From the NCBI GenBank assembly GCA_036336695.1, contig JAYZFQ010000104.1:1-17730 (forward strand): a DNA stretch of 17,730 bases. The letters are read 5' to 3'. Position 1 is the stretch's first letter; each line of letters opens with the position of its first letter. Shown here piece by piece: positions 1-6,835 of the stretch. The position numbers and the translations under genes are program-made. The DNA comes from GCA-2729515 sp036336695 (GTDB lineage: Bacteria > Myxococcota_A > UBA9160 > SMWR01). The notes beneath the pieces are model-generated. The model was not told the origin of the DNA and made no database searches. It saw only the letters and a list, made by a program, of their open reading frames with translations.

Positions 1-2
1 AA

Positions 3-269
3 CTCGGGCGCTATGCCGAGCGCGTCCAGGCACGGGGCACGGCGGTCGAGACCGTGGTGCGCGAGGGCTACCCCGCGACCGTGATCGTCGACGAGGTGGA
101 CAACCTCGACGCCGACCTGGTCGTGATCGGGACCCACGGCCACACGGGCCTGAAGCACCTGCTGCTCGGGAGCATCGCCGAGCGCGTGGTGCAGCAGGCG
201 CCCTGCCCGGTACTCACCGTCAAGCCGCAGCGCGAAGAGGAAGCGCCGGAACAAGCCGACGCCGGCTGA
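3..269 (+). CDS. Universal stress protein (UspA family), 3' part
   Basis: This is the C-terminal part of a Usp-domain protein; the reading frame is open to the left edge, so the real start lies outside the window. The frame contains the family's nucleotide-binding signature G-x2-G-x9-G-S (GTHGHTGLKHLLLGS). It is preceded by the usual strand 'ADLVVIGTHG' and followed by 'APCPVLTVK', the last beta strand of Usp domains. The signature indicates an ATP-binding type of Usp. Such proteins are small cytoplasmic stress or dormancy factors; the specific role cannot be told. The tail after the domain is short and acidic. The gene converges on the kinase-isomerase gene that ends 37 bp downstream on the other strand. 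Confidence 0.9.
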   Translation, partial: LGRYAERVQARGTAVETVVREGYPATVIVDEVDNLDADLVVIGTHGHTGLKHLLLGSIAERVVQQAPCPVLTVKPQREEEAPEQADAG

Positions 270-270
270 C

Positions 271-297
271 GCACCGGGGCGCGGCGCCCCCCGGTGC
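271..297. terminator. Hairpin between convergent genes, possible bidirectional terminator
   Basis: A perfect 9-bp inverted repeat, GCACCGGGG (271-279) and CCCCGGTGC (289-297), with a 9-nt loop. It fills the 36-bp gap between two convergent stop codons. There is no T-run on either side, so it is not a textbook intrinsic terminator. Its position and strength favour a role in ending or protecting both transcripts. Confidence 0.55.
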
Positions 298-305
298 CCG
301 CGTCT

Positions 306-1904
306 CTAGTCGCGCGACTGCTCGCCCAGCTTCCCACCAGGATGCCGCGCGTTGTAGTCGGCGCGCGTCAGGCCCACCTCGCGCTCGAGAGCGGCGGCGA
401 GGCTCGCGAGGGCGGCGAACTCGGCCGCCACGCTGGCCCGGGGAGCGAGTCCGAGGGGTCCGCCCTCCCGGCCGACCCCCGCTTCGAGCACCGCGTCGGC
501 GGCACGGGCGAGGGCGGAGTCGGGCGCCCCGGTCACGGCGAGCACCCGCGCGCCGAGACGACCCACGGCGCCCACCGCCGCGAGCAACTCCTGGGTCTCG
601 CCGCTGTTGCTGATCGCGATCACCGCGTCGCCCGCCACCACCTGGCCCGCACTGCCATGCACGGCCTCGGTGGCGTGGAGAAAGACCGCCGGCGTCCCGG
701 TCGAGGCCAGGAGCGCCGCCGCGTAGTGCGCGACGTGGGCCGGCTTGCCCACCCCGGTGACGTGGACCCGGCCGCCCCGGGCCCGCACATCGCGCAGCAG
801 CGCCAGGGCCGGCCCGAAATCGATGCGGCCGCGCAGGACGCCGAGTTCTTCGACGGCGACGTCGAAGCTGGCCAGGGCCTCGGCGACCCCGGCGGCATCC
901 CCGGCCGGTGCGTGGCCCAGGTCGAGGGGTGCCCCGGCGTAGAGTTCCAGGGCCCGGGCGCGCAGGGCACCCGGGTCGTCGGGGAAGGCGCCGAGCTTTT
1001 CGGCACAGGCGGCGCCGCACGCATTGGCCAGGCCGGCCGCGTCCGGCCAGGCGGCGCCGTGGTGGAGCGCCGCGAGCAGCCCGCCCAGGAAGGCATCGCC
1101 GGCCCCGGTGGTGTCCACGGCCTTCACGGCGCGCGCCGGCACGAAGCCCTCGAAGGCCTCGGCGGCCACCGCGCAACCGGCCGCACCGTCGGTCACCACC
1201 ACCGCGGCGTTGCCGAAGCGATCGCGCACCGCCCGGGCCAGGGCCAGCGGGTCCGGGTCGACCCCGGGAAAGAGTTCCCGGGCCGCCGATTTCGCCGGCT
1301 TCAGCAGGTCGGCCCCGCGCAGCACGGCGTCGAGGGCAGCCTCGTCTCCCAGTTCGGCCAGGGCGTCCCGGGGCGGCAGGTCGAGGTCGACCACGGTGGA
1401 GACCCCGGCCTCCCGGGCTACCGCCAGCGCCTCCCGGGCAGCTTCCAACGGCAGCTGGGACACCTCGGTGGTGAGCCGCGCCGCGCGGCGAATCATCGCG
1501 ACGTGGTCCTCGCGGATGGGCTCGGCCCGGGTGCCCGAAGTCGCCCCCGGCGCCATGTAGATGGCCCGGCCGCCGGCGTCGTCGACGAAGATCTCGGCCA
1601 CCGACGTGGGCGCGTCCACGAGGCGCAGGTCTCGCGCGATGCCCAGACGATCCATCGCCGCGCGGAGGAAACGTCCCTCGGCGTCGTCGCCCTGGCGCCC
1701 GAAGATCCCGGCGCGCAACCCGAGGGCAGCCGCCCAGCCCAGGTGGTTCAGCACGACTCCGCCGACGTGGGCACGCACGGCCCCGGCGCCCTCGACGTCG
1801 CGCAACAGGGCCTTGGCGTCGGCACCGAGCAGGCGCGGTGCCCGGTGCACCCGGTCCACCACCATGCTGCCAATCCCGACGACATCCAGGGGCGCGGCAC
1901 TCAC
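306..1904 (-). CDS. Bifunctional PfkB-family sugar kinase / SIS-domain sugar-phosphate isomerase (KdsD/GutQ-like)
   Basis: A 532-residue fusion. Residues about 5-310 are a ribokinase/PfkB kinase: N-terminal 'DVVGIGSMVVD', glycine-rich 'HVGGVVLNHL' near 46-55, and the anion-hole/base motif DTTGAGD at 264-270 (D270 the expected catalytic base). Residues about 340-530 are a SIS domain close to D-arabinose-5-phosphate isomerases. Residues matching the four catalytic positions of E. coli KdsD (numbering from memory) are present: K387 in GVGK, E436 in SNSGE, E480 before GGPLGLAP, and H521 in HPGG. The CBS pair of full-length KdsD/GutQ is absent. The start is GTG at 1904, overlapping the aldolase stop as GTGA; open frame upstream reads as low-complexity shadow. 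It probably phosphorylates a sugar and interconverts the aldose- and ketose-phosphate. The substrate is not proven. Confidence 0.88.
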   Translation of the reverse strand: MSAAPLDVVGIGSMVVDRVHRAPRLLGADAKALLRDVEGAGAVRAHVGGVVLNHLGWAAALGLRAGIFGRQGDDAEGRFLRAAMDRLGIARDLRLVDAPTSVAEIFVDDAGGRAIYMAPGATSGTRAEPIREDHVAMIRRAARLTTEVSQLPLEAAREALAVAREAGVSTVVDLDLPPRDALAELGDEAALDAVLRGADLLKPAKSAARELFPGVDPDPLALARAVRDRFGNAAVVVTDGAAGCAVAAEAFEGFVPARAVKAVDTTGAGDAFLGGLLAALHHGAAWPDAAGLANACGAACAEKLGAFPDDPGALRARALELYAGAPLDLGHAPAGDAAGVAEALASFDVAVEELGVLRGRIDFGPALALLRDVRARGGRVHVTGVGKPAHVAHYAAALLASTGTPAVFLHATEAVHGSAGQVVAGDAVIAISNSGETQELLAAVGAVGRLGARVLAVTGAPDSALARAADAVLEAGVGREGGPLGLAPRASVAAEFAALASLAAALEREVGLTRADYNARHPGGKLGEQSRD

Positions 1905-3010
1905 CCGGCACCGCCTTCGTGGCCGTGCCACTCCGACAACCAGGGCGCGCCCACCAGGTCCCGCGCGAGTTCGCGTACCTGCTGGAACGCCGCGTCGAAG
2001 GCCGCGGCTTCGTCGGGCGCGAGCCGCGGCGTCCCGGGGGCCACGGCGTCGCTGGAAACGACGCCGCACTGGACGAGGGCGCGCTTCATGCACGCGATGC
2101 CCCGGGGGCCGGCCGCCGCCTGGGTGGCCTCGCGATAGGCTTCGAACAGGCGCCGGCAGGCATCCATGCGCTCCGCATCGCCGGCCCGCGACACCTGCCA
2201 CGCCCGCGCCCATTCCCGGGGCAAGACATTGGCCGGCCCGGCGACGACGCCGATCGGGAGCCCTCCGCGCAGCCGCCCGCGCTGGTACCGACGGGAGAGG
2301 GCGCCGAACCAGCGGCTGCGCGGGCGGAAGATGTGGAAGATCAGCATGGCGTTGCCGACGTAGATGCCGAACTCGCCCCGGTCGCGAAACGTCGCCGCCG
2401 CGCGCATGTAATCGCCGAGCACCTTGCGCCGGGCCGAGACCTTGATGCCGCGGACGAAATCCAGCCGGGACAGGGCCTTGACCTGGTGGGTCCGGATATG
2501 GGGCACGGCGGGGTCGACCGCGATGTCGGCATTGTCATAGAGGTAGAGGGGAACGCGCCGCGCGCAGCGGTCCATGCTGTCGGCCACGTCGTGCGTCACG
2601 AAACGCACCGGATCTTCGACCCCGCGGATCGACAGGGGCGCCAGGACCAGGGCGTCGGCCCCGTGCTCGATGGCGCGCTCCAGGTTTTCCAGCGTGTCGG
2701 CGGGCGTGTGCGCGGTGATGCCGGCCCAGGCCTCCACGGGGCGCCCGTCCCCCGGCCTTCGGCCGGCGTTGGCCTTGGCCACCTCTTCGGCGCAGACCTG
2801 GATCACCCGCTGGCAGGTCGCCGCGGGCAGGCGATCCCACTCGCCGGTGGTGCCCGCGGCAAAGACCACATCGGCGCCCCAGCCTTCTTGGATCACGAAG
2901 CGGACGAGGGCGCGCTGGTCCGCCTCGAGAAAGCCCCCGGCACTGTCCAGGACTGTCGCGACCGGAACCGAAAGCCCCGGACACGGCCGCGCTGCCTCGA
3001 CCGATCCCAC
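1901..3010 (-). CDS. DapA/NanA-family (dihydrodipicolinate synthase / N-acetylneuraminate lyase) class I aldolase
   Basis: A 369-residue TIM-barrel aldolase or lyase that should form a Schiff base with pyruvate or a 2-keto acid. Numbering from the GTG at 3010: GTTGE at 53-57 (carboxylate-binding loop), Y158 in 'YLYDNAD' (catalytic tyrosine position), and K190 in 'RGIKVSAR' (Schiff-base lysine). Further on, 'GVVAGPANVLP' fits the G-x-N-x-x-P region. It is longer than the usual 290-310 residues, with extra sequence around 78-92 and at the C-terminus. The start at 3010 is chosen because GGAGG (3016-3020) sits 5 nt upstream; a GTG at 3016 overlaps that site. The stop overlaps the kinase-isomerase start (GTGA), so the two are translationally coupled. 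It is unlikely to be the housekeeping lysine enzyme, given its length, divergence and context. The substrate is unknown. Confidence 0.87.
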   Translation of the reverse strand: MGSVEAARPCPGLSVPVATVLDSAGGFLEADQRALVRFVIQEGWGADVVFAAGTTGEWDRLPAATCQRVIQVCAEEVAKANAGRRPGDGRPVEAWAGITAHTPADTLENLERAIEHGADALVLAPLSIRGVEDPVRFVTHDVADSMDRCARRVPLYLYDNADIAVDPAVPHIRTHQVKALSRLDFVRGIKVSARRKVLGDYMRAAATFRDRGEFGIYVGNAMLIFHIFRPRSRWFGALSRRYQRGRLRGGLPIGVVAGPANVLPREWARAWQVSRAGDAERMDACRRLFEAYREATQAAAGPRGIACMKRALVQCGVVSSDAVAPGTPRLAPDEAAAFDAAFQQVRELARDLVGAPWLSEWHGHEGGAG

Positions 3011-3063
3011 GAACACCTCCAGCGGGCCGGAGACGCGCCCGGGCGCTCCGCGCCGTCGGAATG

Positions 3064-3188
3064 GTGCCTCAGATCGCTTCGAAGCAGTAGGTCATCCGGA
3101 CCGGGAACGCCGTCGGCCGTTCCCGCCCGGGGAGCCGTGCCTCAGAGCGCTTCGAAGAAGTAGGTCATCCGGACCTGGAGCGCCGTCG
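3064..3188 (-). repeat. 52-bp direct repeat: duplicated 3' end of the regulator gene
   Basis: Bases 3064-3115 and 3137-3188 match at 48 of 52 positions, offset 73 bp. The right copy (3137-3188) is the functional 3' end of the response-regulator gene, including its stop. The left copy lies just downstream of that stop. On the minus strand the left copy still reads PVRMTYCFEAI-stop, against QVRMTYFFEAL-stop in the gene. The 73-bp offset puts it in a different frame from the gene. It looks like a remnant of a tandem duplication or of a lost paralogue. Confidence 0.85.
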
Positions 3189-3747
3189 CGAGCTTGTGCA
3201 GCGTCGACATCGATGCGGCGCTCTTGCCGAGCTCGATCTGGGAAATCAGGCTGACCGACAGCCCGCTGCGATTCGCGACCTGCTTCAGCGTGAGCCCCGC
3301 CGCGTTGCGCCGCTCGCGGAGCCGCCGCCCGACCTCCTGGTTGAGCCGGCTTTCCAGATCGACGAGCAGGCCCTTTTCCCGGATCGCCTCCTGGATCACG
3401 GCGCGCAGTTCCTCGGGCGCCAGCGGCTTTTCCAGGTAGTCGAAGGCCTGGGCCTTCAGCGTGCGAACGGCGATATCGATGCTGGGCGCCGCCGTCGTGC
3501 AGACGACGCAGATATCGGAATCCGCCGCGCGGATCTTCTGGAGCAGTTCCACCGCCGGGTCGGCCGGAGGCGACACGTCGAGCATCACCATCTGGCAGCG
3601 CCCCTGCTTGACCACGCCGAGCACCTGGTCGGGGTCGGACACGCTGTAGGCGTGGTGCCCTTCTTCCGCCAGGAAATCCTTGAGATCGAGCTTGGTCCCC
3701 TCGTCCGCGTCCACGATCAGCACTTGCAGTTGTTGTTGAGTCGCCAT
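3142..3747 (-). CDS. Response regulator with receiver (REC) and XRE-type helix-turn-helix domains
   Basis: A 201-residue two-domain regulator. Residues 7-122 are a receiver domain with acidic pocket D13/D15, phosphoacceptor D57 in 'VMLDVSPP', switch T84/T85 in 'VVCTTAAP', and K107 in 'YLEKPL'. After a short linker, residues about 137-195 are a Cro/C1 (XRE) helix-turn-helix: 'GRRLRERRNAAGLTLKQVA' followed by 'SGLSVSLISQIELGK'. A short tail 'MTYFFEAL' ends the protein, with no cupin. The ATG at 3747 is preceded by a strong purine run (GAGAGGGGGG, about 6 nt spacing). XRE output is uncommon for response regulators, which usually carry OmpR, NarL or Fis-type domains. No histidine kinase is adjacent. 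It lies about 130 bp upstream of the aldolase gene on the same strand and could control it; that is inference. Confidence 0.9.
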   Translation of the reverse strand: MATQQQLQVLIVDADEGTKLDLKDFLAEEGHHAYSVSDPDQVLGVVKQGRCQMVMLDVSPPADPAVELLQKIRAADSDICVVCTTAAPSIDIAVRTLKAQAFDYLEKPLAPEELRAVIQEAIREKGLLVDLESRLNQEVGRRLRERRNAAGLTLKQVANRSGLSVSLISQIELGKSAASMSTLHKLATALQVRMTYFFEAL

Positions 3748-3883
3748 CGAAACCCCCCTCTCGCGTAGGCGCTGGGAACCCTGATCCCCCTGTAAAACCT
3801 GGGGAAAACAGAATTCCGCCCACGCTGGAGATCTCTTCGGCCGCCCCGGTCCCGGACCTGAGCCCGGAATTGCGCTCGCGTCG

Positions 3884-3927
3884 AAAAAATCCGCAGCGAA
3901 ACCACCCCGCAAACCCGGGGCGAGCGG
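3884..3927 (-). terminator. Probable intrinsic terminator of the enolase/ABC-transporter transcript
   Basis: Read on the minus strand, CCGC (3927-3924) encloses a 5-bp stem CCCCG (3920-3916) / CGGGG (3909-3905) with a 6-nt loop. It closes with GCGG (3894-3891), directly followed by A then six T (3889-3884). It lies 30 bp past the stop of the exported-protein gene. The stem has an internal asymmetric region, so the strength is uncertain. Confidence 0.5.
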
Positions 3928-3956
3928 ACTCCACCCCAAGTCGAGCCGGTCCCGCC

Positions 3957-4703
3957 CTAAGGGATAGGGCGCAGCCAGTCCTGGCCGAAGGCCGCCGCGG
4001 GGGCGTTGGCCGGAGCCACCGCCACGATGTCGAGCCGGGCCGTGGTCTGGCCGGGGGCCTGGATCGAGATCCAGGCCGGAAAATCGATGCCGGCATAAGA
4101 ATGGGCGGGGCCGAACTGGAACCGGACGCCGTCCCGGCGGTCGATACGCACCACGTGGAAGGTGTCGGCATCGATCCAGAGCGAGGGCAGTCGCCGTTCC
4201 TCTTCGCCCGCCCGGCTGGGCACCCGGCCTCCCAGCACGTAGCAATCCCGATCATCCGCCAGCCCGAGCGCGACCTCGCCCCCCGAGATCCCGAAACTCG
4301 CGAGGGCGGCACGCAAGGCGGCGCCCGAACCCGCCTGGAGGAGGAAGAGGGGCGGCAGGAAGGGACGCGGTTCGCGCAGCATGCGGCCGTCCCGGCTGGC
4401 CGCGTAGGCACTTCCCTGGAGCAGGTGCCGTTCGCTGAACCCCTGGTTGCTGGTGAGTTCCAACCGCGCCAGGCCTGTCGGGTGGGTCGCCAGGACCCCC
4501 TGGGCCAGGGGTTGGCTGTCGCCGATGCGCAGGGTCACGTCGAAGATGAGCGGCTCCGACCGGTGCGCCGAGCGATTGGTGCGCGCGAGTTCGTTCGAGA
4601 TCTTCTGCGCGCTGGGAATCACGGCCCAGGCAACGGGTACGGCAAGCAGCGCGGCGCAACCCAGTACGGCCGCCGCGAAACCGGTGCCCGGTCGCGGCCT
4701 CAC
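3957..4703 (-). CDS. Exported hypothetical protein, LolA-like (outer-membrane lipoprotein-sorting type) fold suspected
   Basis: A 248-residue protein with a clear Sec signal peptide: RPR at the N-terminus, a hydrophobic stretch about 9-26, and a likely cut after AWA near 27. The mature part alternates short beta-like segments, with phrases such as 'LPSLWIDADTFHVVRIDRR' and 'YAGIDFPAWISIQ'. Paired 'WID..T..V.RI' and 'G..FP' segments are typical of LolA/LolB-like unclosed barrels that bind lipids. No family is recognised with certainty. The start is GTG at 4703, overlapping the enolase stop as GTGA, so it is the last gene of that operon. A terminator-like structure follows. A periplasmic or envelope role is inferred from the signal peptide only. 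Confidence 0.8.
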   Translation of the reverse strand: MRPRPGTGFAAAVLGCAALLAVPVAWAVIPSAQKISNELARTNRSAHRSEPLIFDVTLRIGDSQPLAQGVLATHPTGLARLELTSNQGFSERHLLQGSAYAASRDGRMLREPRPFLPPLFLLQAGSGAALRAALASFGISGGEVALGLADDRDCYVLGGRVPSRAGEEERRLPSLWIDADTFHVVRIDRRDGVRFQFGPAHSYAGIDFPAWISIQAPGQTTARLDIVAVAPANAPAAAFGQDWLRPIP

Positions 4704-6001
4704 CCCGCCGCTCCCCGGAGTGTGCTGCGACCGGCATAACGTGCCTCGCTGCCGAGATCTTCCTCGATGCGCAGCAAGCGGTTGTACTTGCAGACCCGAT
4801 CCGTGCGACAGAGGGAACCGGTCTTGATCTGGCCGCAGGCCGTGCCGACGGCAAGATCGGCAATCGTCGTGTCCTCGGTCTCACCCGACCGGTGGGAAAC
4901 CACGGCGGCATAACCCGCGGCGCGCGCCACGCGAATCGCCTCGAGGGTTTCCGTCAGCGTGCCGATCTGGTTCACCTTGACCAGGATCGCGTTGGCGGCG
5001 CCCTGCTCGATCCCCTGGGCCAGGATCGCCGGGTTCGTGACGAACAAGTCGTCGCCCACGAGTTGCACGCCGCTGCCGAGGCGGCGCGTGAGTTCCGACC
5101 AACCCGACCAGTCGTCCTCGGCGAGGCCATCCTCGATCGACACCACCGGGTAGCGGGCGACCCAATCGGCCCAGAACTCGGTCATCTCGCCCGAAGAGAG
5201 CGTCCGGCCCTCGCCCGCGAGTTCGTACTTCCCGTCGCGGTAGAACTCGCTCGACGCCGGGTCGAGGGCGATCGCGATGTCCTCGCCCGGGCGGTACCCC
5301 GCCTGCTCGATGGCCGTGAGGATCAGCTCGATCGCCTCGCGGTTGCTCTTCAGGTCCGGCGCAAAACCGCCCTCGTCGCCCACGGCGGTCGAACTCCCCT
5401 TGGCGTGCAGCACACCGCGGAGTTCGTGGAAGACCTCGGCGCCCCAGCGCAGGGCTTCGGAAAAGCTCGGCGCCCCGAGCGGGAAGAGCATGAACTCCTG
5501 GAGGTCGACGTTGTTGTCGGCGTGGACGCCGCCGTTCACCACGTTCATCATCGGGGCCGGGAGCAGGCACGCCTCGGCACCGCCGACGAACCGGTAGAAC
5601 GGAACGCCCGCCGCGCGGGCGCTGGCATGGGCCGCGGCCAGGGAAACGCCGAGAATCGCGTTCGCCCCCAGGTTTGCCTTCGTGTCGGTGCCGTCCGCCG
5701 CGCAGAGGGCCGCGTCGAGAGCGGCCTGCTCGGTCAAGTCACCGAGGGCACTCCCCACGACCGCAGCCGCCAGGGGACCGTTCACATTTTCCACGGCCTG
5801 CCGGCAGCCCTTGCCCCCATAGCGGCGCGGGTCCGCGTCGCGCAGTTCCAACGCCTCCCGGGCTCCGGTCGAGGCACCCGACGGCACCGCCGCACTGGAC
5901 CGCTGCCCGTCAGACGTCTGGATTTCCACCTCGACCGTCGGGTTGCCCCGGGAGTCGAGAATCTCGCGGCCGCGCACCGCGGCGATCGTCGCTCGCGCCA
6001 T
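4700..6001 (-). CDS. eno: Enolase (2-phosphoglycerate dehydratase)
   Basis: Glycolytic and gluconeogenic enzyme converting 2-phosphoglycerate to phosphoenolpyruvate in the cytoplasm. At 433 residues it is normal length and has all the landmarks: 'ILDSRGNPTVE' at 14-24, 'SGASTG' at 41-46, H160 in 'NGGVHADNN', the proton donor E210 in 'GDEGGFAP', magnesium ligands D247, E290 and D317, the base K342 inside the signature 'LVKVNQIGTLTET', and 'SHRSGETEDT' at 369-378. The usual 'GSLSRSDRxAKYN' reads 'GSLCRTDRVCKYN', adding two cysteines. The ATG at 6001 abuts the TGA of the ABC ATPase gene (TGAATG), and its ribosome site GGAGGA (6011-6006) lies inside that gene's last codons. Placing enolase behind an importer is unusual; the 3' neighbour overlaps by 4 bp. 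Confidence 0.98.
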   Translation of the reverse strand: MARATIAAVRGREILDSRGNPTVEVEIQTSDGQRSSAAVPSGASTGAREALELRDADPRRYGGKGCRQAVENVNGPLAAAVVGSALGDLTEQAALDAALCAADGTDTKANLGANAILGVSLAAAHASARAAGVPFYRFVGGAEACLLPAPMMNVVNGGVHADNNVDLQEFMLFPLGAPSFSEALRWGAEVFHELRGVLHAKGSSTAVGDEGGFAPDLKSNREAIELILTAIEQAGYRPGEDIAIALDPASSEFYRDGKYELAGEGRTLSSGEMTEFWADWVARYPVVSIEDGLAEDDWSGWSELTRRLGSGVQLVGDDLFVTNPAILAQGIEQGAANAILVKVNQIGTLTETLEAIRVARAAGYAAVVSHRSGETEDTTIADLAVGTACGQIKTGSLCRTDRVCKYNRLLRIEEDLGSEARYAGRSTLRGAAG

Positions 6002-6835
6002 TCAATCCTCCAGGCGGCGGAGACTAGCAGCCTGGGCACCCGGTCGAGGTTCCGGCGCGCGCGCCACCACCACCGGCGCGCCGTCGGCGGCGCGCAGGAG
6101 CTCCGCCCGGACCCCGAACACCCGGCGCAGCCGTTCGGGCGTGAAGACCTCGCCCGGCACGCCCTCGGCGACGACGACCCCCCCGTGGAGCAGAACGACC
6201 CGGTCGCAGCTCCGTGCGGCGAGGCCCAGATCGTGAGAAACGAAGAGTACGCTGCCCCCCGCGTCGGCGAACGCCCGTGCCTGCTCGAGCACGCACAGCC
6301 GGTGGGAGAGGTCGAGGTGCGCGGTCGGCTCGTCGAGAAGCAGGAGCTGCGCTTCCTGGGCCAGGGCCCGGGCAAAGAGGACGAGTTGTCGTTCCCCGCC
6401 GGAGAGTTCCAACACGGAGCGGTCGGCGAGGTGTTCGATGCCCACGCGGGCCATCGCTGCACGCGCGAGTTCCACGTCGGCCCGGGAGTCGAAACCGAAA
6501 CGTCCGGCGTGCGGCGCCCGACCCATCAACACGAGTTCGCTCGCGCGGAAGGGAAACACCAGCGCCGCGTCCTGGGGCACGACGGCGACGCGCCGTGCCA
6601 GTTCCCGGGGACTCAGGGAGGCCAGGGCTTGCCCGGCCACCCGGATCTCGCCGGCGGCGAGCCGCACCGCCCGGGACACCGCGCGCAACAACGTGGTCTT
6701 GCCCGCGCCATTCGGACCCGCCACAGCCACCACTTCGCCGGCGGCGACACCGAGCGTCGCCCCGCGCAACACCTCGACGCCGCCGAGCCGCACACCGATC
6801 CGGTCGACTTCCAGCGCAGGGGGCACGGCGTTCAC
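6002..6835 (-). CDS. ABC importer ATP-binding protein (BtuD/FecE/HmuV type)
   Basis: A 277-residue ATPase of the type II (FecCD-linked) importers for cobalamin, heme or ferric siderophores. Motifs: Walker A GPNGAGKTT at 40-48, Q-loop Q88 in 'VVPQD', signature LSGGERQ at 144-150, Walker B 'LLLLDEPTAHLD' at 164-175 with catalytic E169, and the H-loop H201 in 'VSHD'. The spacing and the 'RASELVLMGRAPH' segment after the Q-loop are typical of this class. The start is GTG at 6835, overlapping the permease stop (GTGA); the open frame upstream lies within the permease gene and is not credible. The C-terminal extension 'RAPEPRPGAQAASLRRLED' is arginine-rich, and its codons carry the enolase ribosome site. 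The substrate cannot be fixed from the ATPase. Confidence 0.95.
   Translation of the reverse strand: MNAVPPALEVDRIGVRLGGVEVLRGATLGVAAGEVVAVAGPNGAGKTTLLRAVSRAVRLAAGEIRVAGQALASLSPRELARRVAVVPQDAALVFPFRASELVLMGRAPHAGRFGFDSRADVELARAAMARVGIEHLADRSVLELSGGERQLVLFARALAQEAQLLLLDEPTAHLDLSHRLCVLEQARAFADAGGSVLFVSHDLGLAARSCDRVVLLHGGVVVAEGVPGEVFTPERLRRVFGVRAELLRAADGAPVVVARAPEPRPGAQAASLRRLED

Noticed and set aside
294..2138. A 614-codon plus-strand open frame opposite the kinase-isomerase.
   Set aside because: It runs antisense to a gene with intact catalytic motifs in both domains, and its own translation is compositionally biased.
1901..3010. Housekeeping dapA (lysine biosynthesis).
   Set aside because: The protein is about 370 residues and diverges at the tyrosine motif, and its partner is a sugar kinase-isomerase, so a sugar-acid aldolase is more likely.
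3011..3016. GTG at 3016 as the aldolase start.
   Set aside because: It overlaps the ribosome site GGAGG (3016-3020), leaving no spacing. The GTG at 3010 has a 5-nt gap and is more credible.
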